Below are positions 37,862 to 46,232 of a stretch of 64,000 nucleotides of DNA, piece by piece; within the stretch, counting starts at the first letter, position 1; every line of letters starts with the position of its first letter. The position numbers and the translations under genes were made by a program. The stretch is from Chlorobiaceae bacterium (GTDB lineage Bacteria > Bacteroidota > Chlorobiia > Chlorobiales > Chlorobiaceae): positions 20,306 through 84,305 of the forward strand of contig JAAXXI010000005.1 of NCBI GenBank assembly GCA_013334565.1. The letters run 5' to 3'. Under the pieces are notes generated by a model. The model was not told the DNA's origin. It made no database searches and saw only the letters and a program-made list of their open reading frames with translations.

Positions 37862-38212
37862 ATGGATACAGAACCCAGGGACATATTCAATCTCGAAGAC
37901 TTCCTCAACCGGATGATGGATGACCGGGAGCTTGTAAAAAGCATTCTCGAAGAATTTCTCTCCGGATTGCCCGGAAAGATCGACGCACTTGCAAACCTTG
38001 TCACCGACGGGAATACCAGGGAAGCTGCTGTCCTGGCCCATCTCATCAAAGGCGAGTCCGCAAGCGTTGGGGCTGAAAACCTGAGCAAGGCCGCCCACGT
38101 CCTGGAACTGGCGGCAAAAGCCGGAAACTCGGAAAAGCTCGGATGCCATTTTCCTGCACTCAGGGATAATGCCGAGCTGTTCATGAAAACCATTGCAGAG
38201 ACGGTTATCTGA
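37862..38212 (+). CDS. stand-alone Hpt (histidine phosphotransfer) domain protein
   Basis: AHLIKGESASVGAENLSKAAHVLE resembles the Hpt H-box AHxLKGxxxxxGA. Confidence 0.85.
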   Translation: MDTEPRDIFNLEDFLNRMMDDRELVKSILEEFLSGLPGKIDALANLVTDGNTREAAVLAHLIKGESASVGAENLSKAAHVLELAAKAGNSEKLGCHFPALRDNAELFMKTIAETVI

Positions 38213-38424
38213 AGCCGCAGATTTCTCCGCGATAACCGCAAGCCGCAGGAAAATCCATTTTCCGCACCCATTTTTCATGCATTCCCGAAAAGAAACGAAC
38301 CTTTCCGGGCAGGGAACTCATTGATCGGATTATCAATTCCCATAAAGGGCTGCAAATCCCTGATGAACATTATATTACGATAAATTATAGTCTTTGTTTC
38401 CGATGACGCGTAATGACATGAGCC

Positions 38425-40152
38425 ATGAATATTGACCGCCGCCTCTTCCAGCTCATGAAAGAAGAGAAACGGCCGTTCATCTTTTCCCTTGTTTCCGGCA
38501 GTCTGGCTTCGGTGATGATGATTGCCCAGGCATATTTTCTCAGCAGGGCGATCAATGGCGCTTTCATCGACAAAATCGCTCTTGCCGGACTTCTGCCGTT
38601 GCTTGGATGTTTCGGCCTTTTCACCCTGCTTCGCATGCTTTGCAACTGGACATCCCATGTCAAAGCTGAAGAAGGGAGCACCGCGGTCAGAGAAAAGCTG
38701 TTCACCCGCCTGGCATCGAAGGTTGCCGAGCTGGGACCGCTCTACACCCGTTCAGTCCAGAGCGGACGCCTCAGCACGACCATGCTGAAAGGCGTCGAAG
38801 CTCTCGACGCATATTTCAGCAGCTACATACCGCAGATATTCCTTGCCCTGTTCACACCGCTCCTCGTCGTCGCGGCCATTCTGCCCGGCGACTGGCTTTC
38901 GGCCGCGATACTGCTGCTCTCGGCCCCGCTTATTCCGTTCTTCATGATCGTGATAGGAAAATCGGCAAGCGCCGTGACGGAAAAACAGTGGAAAACGATG
39001 AGCAGGATGAGCGGACAGTTCCTCGACATCCTCCAGGGGCTCTCGACACTCAAGCTCTTCGCCCAGAGCGCAAGGCAGAGGAAGAACATCGAAGAGACCG
39101 GCGAGAATTTCCGCAAAGCGACCATGAAAGTGCTGAGGGTCGCTTTCCTCTCCTCCCTGACGCTCGAACTTGTCGGGACCATCGGAACGGCAATCATCGC
39201 CGTCAGTATCGGCATGCGCATGATGGAACACCGGATGACGTTCCGGCATGCCCTCTTCGTGCTGATCCTCACTCCCGATTTTTATCTCCCGCTCAGGCAG
39301 CTCGGTACGAAATTCCATGCGGGCATGGAAGGGGCCAGCGCGTCGAAAGAGATTTTCGCCGTCCTCGAACAGCCCGCTCCGGCGGCTGCCGGCAGCGGTT
39401 CCGCAGATGCAGGGGAAAAAGGCATCTCATTCCGCGGGGTAACCTTCACCTATCCCGGAACATCCTCTCCTGCCGCAGACAACGTCACCTTCACCATCCA
39501 GGCCGGCGGGACCACGGCCCTTATCGGACCGAGCGGGGCGGGCAAAAGCACTCTGCTCAACCTCCTGCTGCGCTTTCTCGAACCGGAGAAAGGCTCGATC
39601 AGCTTCGACGGAAAACCTCTTGCAGATATTTCATCCGAACAGTGGCTCGGCATGATTTCCTGGGTACCGCAGCACCCCCATCTTTTCAACGAAACCCTGA
39701 GGGAGAACATCCTGATAGCGAAACCCGACGCTTCGGATGAAGCCCTGCATGCCGCTTTGCGCGAGACCGGCCTCGACGGTTTCGTCCGCTCGCTGCCACG
39801 CGGACTCGATACCATGATCGGCGAACAGGGGGCGAGGTTGAGCGGAGGAGAAGCACAACGGGTAGCGCTGGCAAGGGCGTTCCTGAAAAACGCACCCATC
39901 ATCGTGCTCGACGAGCCCACATCCCATACCGATCCGGAACTGGAAGCCCAGCTGCGCAGTTCAATGCAGGCCCTCACCCGGGGAAGGACGACCCTGATCA
40001 TCGCCCACCGCCTCGAAACAATCCGTTCTGCAGACCGGATCATCGTGGTCAGCAACGGCAAAATCGCCGTCAGCGGAACGCACGACGAGCTCATCGGCGT
40101 CGAAGGGTTCTACCGTGACTCGCTTTTCATCCAGCAGGAGGCCGCGGCATGA
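38425..40152 (+). CDS. cydD: thiol reductant ABC exporter subunit CydD
   Basis: ABC TM domain plus GPSGAGKSTLLN Walker A, LSGGEAQRVALARA signature; paired with CydC-like gene. Confidence 0.88.
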   Translation: MNIDRRLFQLMKEEKRPFIFSLVSGSLASVMMIAQAYFLSRAINGAFIDKIALAGLLPLLGCFGLFTLLRMLCNWTSHVKAEEGSTAVREKLFTRLASKVAELGPLYTRSVQSGRLSTTMLKGVEALDAYFSSYIPQIFLALFTPLLVVAAILPGDWLSAAILLLSAPLIPFFMIVIGKSASAVTEKQWKTMSRMSGQFLDILQGLSTLKLFAQSARQRKNIEETGENFRKATMKVLRVAFLSSLTLELVGTIGTAIIAVSIGMRMMEHRMTFRHALFVLILTPDFYLPLRQLGTKFHAGMEGASASKEIFAVLEQPAPAAAGSGSADAGEKGISFRGVTFTYPGTSSPAADNVTFTIQAGGTTALIGPSGAGKSTLLNLLLRFLEPEKGSISFDGKPLADISSEQWLGMISWVPQHPHLFNETLRENILIAKPDASDEALHAALRETGLDGFVRSLPRGLDTMIGEQGARLSGGEAQRVALARAFLKNAPIIVLDEPTSHTDPELEAQLRSSMQALTRGRTTLIIAHRLETIRSADRIIVVSNGKIAVSGTHDELIGVEGFYRDSLFIQQEAAA

Positions 40153-41870
40153 AAACTTTTCTCCGTCTTACGGCCATCGTCAGGCCATATTACCTCTGGA
40201 TGGCGCTCGCAGCGCTAATCGGTTTCGCAACGACAGGCAGCGGCATCGGGCTTCTGGTCACCTCCGGCTACCTCATTGCCAAAGCCGCATTGCAGCCGCC
40301 CCTCGGGGCCCTGCAGCTCGGCATCATCGGCGTGAGGGTCTTCGGGACAGCCCGCGGGGTGCTCCGATACGCCGAACGGCTGGTTTCGCACAGCACGACT
40401 TTCAGGATACTGGCAAAACTCCGCCTCTGGTTCTTCGACGCCATAGAGCCCCTCGCTCCGGCCAGGCTGCTCCACTTCAGAAGCGGCGACCTCCTCCAGC
40501 GGGTGGTGGACGATATCCAGAGCCTTGAAAACATCTATACGAGGGTGCTTGCGCCGCCGCTGACCGCCATCCTTGTTTCCCTGATGATGATGCTCCTGCT
40601 CGGAACCTGGTCGATCCAGGCCGCCCTGCTTGTCATGTTTTTCCATCTGCTTGCGGGCATTGCCGTCCCTCTGATGGTCGCCACCCTCGGCAGGGGAACG
40701 CAGACAGGGATCATGGAGCTGAAAACAAGCCAGCAGGTCCTTGCCCTCGATTTCCTGCACGGCATCGGAGAACTGAAGGTCTACGGAAAACTTCCCGCCC
40801 ACCTTGCACGGATGCAGGACAACGAAACCGGCATGCTCCGCCTGCAGAACCGTAACGCTTTCCTTGACGGCATGCACGAATCCCTCACGGGCCTGCTCAT
40901 GAACGCCGCAGTCATCGCGGTCCTCTGCGCGCTCGTGCCCGGAATGCAGAATCCCGGTGCTAACGGCATCTCCCTCACCGTGATCACCCTGGCCGTCATG
41001 GCATCATTTGAACCGTTCCTGCCGCTTCCCGCTTCCATGAAAAACCTCGAAGCGGACACCCATGCAGGAAAACGGCTTTTCGAAATTCTCGACGCGAAAC
41101 CTGAAACCACCGCTCCTGCAGCTCCGGCAATGTTCCCGGACAACCCGGTCATCAGGGCGGAAAACCTCAGTTTCACCTATCCCGGAAGTTACACGAAAAC
41201 GCTGGACAACATCTCGTTCACCGTCGAACCGGGCAGGCACATCGCTATCGTCGGGCCGAGCGGCGCCGGAAAATCGACCATCACATCGCTCCTCATGCGC
41301 TTCTGGAACACGTCGGAGGGAGAGCTTACCATCGGAGGGAAGGATATCGGGCTCTTCGACCCGGAAAACCTCCGGAGGAACATCGCCCTTGTTTCCCAGC
41401 GCACCTACCTGTTTGCAGAAACGATACGGGAAAACCTCCTGCTGGCAAAACCGGGGGCAGGCGACGACGAGCTGAAGCGGGCGCTCACCGCGGCAGGTCT
41501 CGGCAGTTTCGTTTCGAAACTCGACGAATGGGCAGGCCAGCACGGCATGAAGCTCAGCGGCGGAGAACGGCAGCGCATCGCCATTGCCCGGGTCCTTCTG
41601 CAGGATGCGCCCGTCATCATCCTCGACGAAGCCACGGCAAACCTCGACGGGATCACCGAAAAAGAGGTTACCGGCACCCTCGCGGCGATCAGCAGGGGAA
41701 AAACCCTGATCGCGATAACCCACCGCCTCAAGGCCATGGAGCAGTACGACCGGATTATCGTGCTCGACAAGGGAAAAATCGTGGAACAGGGCCGTCACGG
41801 CGAGCTGATGCAGAACAGCGGCACCTACCGCCGGATGTGGGAGCTCCAGCACACTGCAGGTCCCGTTTAA
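40149..41870 (+). CDS. cydC: thiol reductant ABC exporter subunit CydC
   Basis: TGSGIGLLVTSGYLIAKAALQPP.., GPSGAGKSTITS, LSGGERQRIAIARV. Confidence 0.9.
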   Translation: MKTFLRLTAIVRPYYLWMALAALIGFATTGSGIGLLVTSGYLIAKAALQPPLGALQLGIIGVRVFGTARGVLRYAERLVSHSTTFRILAKLRLWFFDAIEPLAPARLLHFRSGDLLQRVVDDIQSLENIYTRVLAPPLTAILVSLMMMLLLGTWSIQAALLVMFFHLLAGIAVPLMVATLGRGTQTGIMELKTSQQVLALDFLHGIGELKVYGKLPAHLARMQDNETGMLRLQNRNAFLDGMHESLTGLLMNAAVIAVLCALVPGMQNPGANGISLTVITLAVMASFEPFLPLPASMKNLEADTHAGKRLFEILDAKPETTAPAAPAMFPDNPVIRAENLSFTYPGSYTKTLDNISFTVEPGRHIAIVGPSGAGKSTITSLLMRFWNTSEGELTIGGKDIGLFDPENLRRNIALVSQRTYLFAETIRENLLLAKPGAGDDELKRALTAAGLGSFVSKLDEWAGQHGMKLSGGERQRIAIARVLLQDAPVIILDEATANLDGITEKEVTGTLAAISRGKTLIAITHRLKAMEQYDRIIVLDKGKIVEQGRHGELMQNSGTYRRMWELQHTAGPV

Positions 41871-43153
41871 AGCAGGTTTTTGAAGATCCGTCCGTCTTTC
41901 ATGATGAGCAACAGTTGGTCCCCGTAATCGGACAGGATGGACGCATCTTCGAGAGGATTGTCCCTGACAAGGAGCAGGTCGGCCATGGCCCCTGGTTTCA
42001 GGACCCCGAGATCTCCTGCGCAGGGATAGAGCGGCCCAGACATGCGTAACGCTTCCCCGCCGTTCGAGGTCGCCTGGCGGAGAATGTCGATTGCCGGGAA
42101 AAACCGGGAACGGTACCGGAATTCGAGATGCTGGACATCCATGTTCCCGAAACAGTCCGTTCCGAAAAGGACCCGCGCGTTGTATGTCCTGAACAGCTCC
42201 ATCGTCCTTTCGAGACCTTCGACCACAATCGCGAGCTTGGCCCGCTGCATATCGTTCCAGTCTTCGGGGGGGTGCAGATAGACAACCGTCTGCGGCGACC
42301 ACCATACCCCCTTGTCCACCCCAAGCCTTACGGCCTCGGCGGTCATGAGATTGGCATGTTCCAGGGACATGACGCCGCATTCGATATCCCGGACCGCGGC
42401 TTCCGCGGTATAGACATGGGAAGCCACATAGGTGCCCCAGTTGCGGGCGACCTCGACGGCAGCCCTTACTTCCTCCGGGGTGAACTGGACCGAGAGGACC
42501 GGATCGCCTGGAGAGATGACCCCTCCCCCGGAAGCGATTTTCACCTGTGTGGCACCCTGCCGGAGACATTCGCGCGCAGCCTTGCGCACGGCCCCGGGAC
42601 TGTCGGCAAGGTAGGACATGCCGTCAAGCACGATGGCGATTTCTCCCCGGTGCTCCGTCTGATTGAGGGCAATGTGCCTGGGCCGGAAATCGAAATGGCC
42701 TCCTGTCTGGGATATCAGCGCGCCCGAAGGGAAAATCCTCGGAGCATCGAAAAGTCCTTCAGCCGCAGCCTGAACGACGCCCCAATCGTTCCCGCCCGCA
42801 TCCCTGACCGTGGTAACCCCCTGCATCAGGGTCATTTCAAGCGCTTTCGCATAGAGGAACCCGCGGTAATCCTTGCCGGTATTTTCATTGAGCCGGTTCG
42901 CGCTCAGTGCACCGATCATGTGGAAATGACTGTTGATGAGCCCCGGCATCAGCACATGCCCTTTCCCGTCGATGACCCTGAACGTCGGTGGAAGCTCTTC
43001 TCCGCTTCCCTCAACAGCGCTGATCCTGTTCCCTTCCACAAGAAGCTGCATGCCTTCAAGAAACCGGCTGTCGGTACCGTTGAATATCCTGACATTCCTG
43101 AATGCCGTGCCGGCACAACATTTTCCCTGTTCCCGGGTTTCTCTGCCGTTCAT
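41867..43153 (-). CDS. amidohydrolase family protein
   Basis: VLMPGLINSHFHMIG, VASHVYTAEAA, LFGTDCFG. Confidence 0.92.
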   Translation of the reverse strand: MNGRETREQGKCCAGTAFRNVRIFNGTDSRFLEGMQLLVEGNRISAVEGSGEELPPTFRVIDGKGHVLMPGLINSHFHMIGALSANRLNENTGKDYRGFLYAKALEMTLMQGVTTVRDAGGNDWGVVQAAAEGLFDAPRIFPSGALISQTGGHFDFRPRHIALNQTEHRGEIAIVLDGMSYLADSPGAVRKAARECLRQGATQVKIASGGGVISPGDPVLSVQFTPEEVRAAVEVARNWGTYVASHVYTAEAAVRDIECGVMSLEHANLMTAEAVRLGVDKGVWWSPQTVVYLHPPEDWNDMQRAKLAIVVEGLERTMELFRTYNARVLFGTDCFGNMDVQHLEFRYRSRFFPAIDILRQATSNGGEALRMSGPLYPCAGDLGVLKPGAMADLLLVRDNPLEDASILSDYGDQLLLIMKDGRIFKNLL

Positions 43154-43219
43154 AGTCTAACCGTGCCGTCAGATTGTTTTTTCAAAAAGAACCCAGGATG
43201 AATCTTCGGGATTGACCCT

Positions 43220-46174
43220 TCAATAACCGAAGATATCCCTGAGGCTGAGCTCTTTAAGTGTACCGTATTTTCTGAGCGTCTGCAGGTCGAGGCTGCTTTT
43301 CTTGCCAAGCACCAGCATGACGCGCCTGCGGTTCATAAAATGTTTCCTGTGGAAATCATCGATATCGGCAAGGGTCATATCTGCGGTTTCCCGGTAGATA
43401 TCCTTTCTGATATCGTGGTCTATGCCAAGCCTTGTCGCCGTTTCGTAGTCGAACAGCAGGTCGGTTCTCGAAAGGCGGTCGGAAGATATCTTGCCCATGA
43501 CCGCTTTTTTCGACGCCTCGAACAGTTTCGTCGATTCCGGCATGGTCCGCATCAGGTTCCCGATTCCTTCGAGGGCCTGCGGAAGCTTGTCGGACTGGGT
43601 GCCGATATAACTGACGATATAGTTGTGACGACCTTTAAGCTTCGGGGCGCTGTAGGATGAAAACACGGCATAGGCAAGCGCTTTCGACTCCCTCATCTCC
43701 TGGAAAACCACCGATGCCATGCCCCCGCCGAAATACTCGTTGAAAAGCGTGACCAGCGGCACCTGGGAAGGATTGTAGACGGCATCGCGGGTAAGCATGA
43801 TGATTTCCGCCTGGTTCATGTCGTAATCGACAAGATAGACCAGATTGTCAGTCTGCTCCTGCTCCCTGAAGGGGTCATCGGAAGGAGGTTCCCTGAATGT
43901 CGAGGGGTAATGACGCAGCGTATGCAGTTCAGTGAGCACGGCATCAGACGAAGACGGGCCGTAATAAAGAACATGATGGCGGTACTGGAGAAGCGTGCGG
44001 ACATCGTCAAGCAGCTCCTTCGATGTAACCTTTGCCAGCTCCGCATCCGACAGTACATTGGTGAACGGGGACTTCGGCCCGTATTTACCATAATTCAGCA
44101 TCGCTTCGAAAAGGATTTTCCGTTTCGAACGCTTGTCGTCGCTTCGGTTTTTCAGCACGTCCGCTTTCAGTTTGCCGAGAACAGCTTCATCCGGCCTTGC
44201 ATCCTGCAACAGCTCCTCGAGCATTCTGACGGCCGCCGCTTCATTTTTACCAAGCCCGGTCAGCGCCAGGTAGACATAATTATCGGTCGCTGATGCCGTA
44301 AGGCTGACCCCAAGCTTGTAGAGTTCCTGCCTGAAGGCTTCAGGAGAGAGATTCGATGTGCCCAGGTAGGAAAGGTAATCGAGCGCGAGACTGATTTTGC
44401 GATCGCGCCTCGTGCCGATTTCGAAAACATAATAGAGCGAAAACAGCTCGTTCTCATGGTTCCCGACATAATGAAGCTTTACCGACGGATTGATGTCGAG
44501 GAAGGTGATATCTTTTTTGTAATCGGCAAAAACCGGTTCGATCGGTTTCACGTTCATGGAAAGGAGCTTTTCACCGAAAACGGATGACGTGTCCCTGTTC
44601 ACTCTGATCGGCGTGATGGCGGGTTTCGGTATTTTCTTTTCGCTCCGCCTGGGACCCAGTTTTTTATAGACCGCCACATAGTCACGGCCGTAATTCTTCC
44701 GGGCGAAATCGACGATTTCCGCTTTCGTGATCTCCTTCAGGCGATCGACAAGACCTGTATACCGGCTCCAGTCCATTCCCCAGCGGAAATTCTCCACATA
44801 GGCATCTACCCTGCCACGGTTGTTCTCGTACTGTTTCAGCTCTTCGAGTCTGATATCGTTGACGGCGGCCCCGATGAGCCAGTCCGGAAAACGACCTTCC
44901 CTGATCAATTCCACCTGTCCGAGGAGCAGCACCTTCAGATCATCCAGGCTCTGGCCTTTCCGTGGTTTCGCACTGAGGACATGCACCGAATAGTCCTTCA
45001 TCGGTATGATTGTCGAGCCTGCTTCGAGGACTTTCTGCGCCTGGTTCAGATTGAGATCGATGAGACCTGCCGTCTGATTGAAGAGGATCCTGTCGATCAG
45101 GACCAGGATGTCGGCATCGTGCGAACCGACACCCGGAAAACGGTAGCCGATATCGATTTCTTCAGCTTCCGGACCGGTGACGGTTTTTCTGACGGGCCTT
45201 GTTATCGGCTGTTCAACCGGCGGACGGTATTCAGGGACCGATTTCGGCACGAGTTTCGAAAACTTCCTGTCGATCAGCCTGATGGCCTCGTCAGGCTCGA
45301 AATCGCCCGCCATGCACAGGGCCATGTTATTCGGCACATAATAGGTATGGTAGTAGTTGATGACATTTTTTATCGATGGCTTCTTCAAGTGTTCGGCCTT
45401 GCCGATGATCGTCCTTGTGCCGTAGGGATGCTTGCGGAAAAGCCCTCCGAGAAGCTCTTCCCAGAGTTTGTCGCCATCGTTGTCCATGTTCATGTTTTTT
45501 TCTTCATAGACAGCCTCCAGCTCGGTATGGAACAGACGCATCACCGGATCGCGGAACCGTTCGGCCTCGATCGTCAACCACTGTTCGAGCCTGTTCGACG
45601 GGATATCGTTGACAAAAACCGTCTCTTCCTCCGTGGTGTATGCATTGGTATCCCTCGCACCGATGGAGCTGACGAGTTTGTCGTATTCGTTCGGGATCGC
45701 ATACCGTGCGGCATCACCGGAGATTTTGTCGATCTGCGAATAGATCTTCGCTCTTTTTGCCTTGTCATCGGTTGAGCGGTACCGTTCGTACAGATCGGAT
45801 ATCCTGTCGAGAAGGGGACGTTCTTTTGCATAATCGAGCGTACCGAGCGAGTCCGTCCCCTTGAACAGCATGTGTTCGAGGTAGTGCGAAAGGCCGGTTG
45901 TCGCGGAAGGATCGAACTTGCTGCCCGCCCGGACAGCAATGGAGGTAAATATTCTGGGGATGTTCCTGACAGGGCTCATATAAACGGCAAGCCCGTTCCG
46001 GAGACGGTAAATCCTGGTATGCAGCGAATCCCCGGGCACCGTTTCATAGGGGTAACGATCTGCGGCGATGAGACCGGGAGAGCGAAAGAACGGGATCAAC
46101 AAAAGAATGCAAGGAAAAACCACCAGTCCAAGGCGACGCCTTGCGGCCGGAAAATATTTCGGCATGGAAATCAT
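43220..46174 (-). CDS. M16 family metallopeptidase (two-domain)
   Basis: TGLSHYLEHMLFKGT (HxxEH), signal/TM at N-terminus, ~985 aa. Confidence 0.94.
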   Translation of the reverse strand: MISMPKYFPAARRRLGLVVFPCILLLIPFFRSPGLIAADRYPYETVPGDSLHTRIYRLRNGLAVYMSPVRNIPRIFTSIAVRAGSKFDPSATTGLSHYLEHMLFKGTDSLGTLDYAKERPLLDRISDLYERYRSTDDKAKRAKIYSQIDKISGDAARYAIPNEYDKLVSSIGARDTNAYTTEEETVFVNDIPSNRLEQWLTIEAERFRDPVMRLFHTELEAVYEEKNMNMDNDGDKLWEELLGGLFRKHPYGTRTIIGKAEHLKKPSIKNVINYYHTYYVPNNMALCMAGDFEPDEAIRLIDRKFSKLVPKSVPEYRPPVEQPITRPVRKTVTGPEAEEIDIGYRFPGVGSHDADILVLIDRILFNQTAGLIDLNLNQAQKVLEAGSTIIPMKDYSVHVLSAKPRKGQSLDDLKVLLLGQVELIREGRFPDWLIGAAVNDIRLEELKQYENNRGRVDAYVENFRWGMDWSRYTGLVDRLKEITKAEIVDFARKNYGRDYVAVYKKLGPRRSEKKIPKPAITPIRVNRDTSSVFGEKLLSMNVKPIEPVFADYKKDITFLDINPSVKLHYVGNHENELFSLYYVFEIGTRRDRKISLALDYLSYLGTSNLSPEAFRQELYKLGVSLTASATDNYVYLALTGLGKNEAAAVRMLEELLQDARPDEAVLGKLKADVLKNRSDDKRSKRKILFEAMLNYGKYGPKSPFTNVLSDAELAKVTSKELLDDVRTLLQYRHHVLYYGPSSSDAVLTELHTLRHYPSTFREPPSDDPFREQEQTDNLVYLVDYDMNQAEIIMLTRDAVYNPSQVPLVTLFNEYFGGGMASVVFQEMRESKALAYAVFSSYSAPKLKGRHNYIVSYIGTQSDKLPQALEGIGNLMRTMPESTKLFEASKKAVMGKISSDRLSRTDLLFDYETATRLGIDHDIRKDIYRETADMTLADIDDFHRKHFMNRRRVMLVLGKKSSLDLQTLRKYGTLKELSLRDIFGY

Positions 46175-46232
46175 CGTTACTGTTGTTTCAAAATATACCG
46201 GAGACGGGCAGAACCGACCATGAGCAAAAGGA

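Noticed and set aside
41004-42569. 521-aa minus-strand ORF spanning cydC and the amidohydrolase gene
   Set aside because: Out of frame with both genes, low-complexity Arg/Gly content, no recognisable domain.
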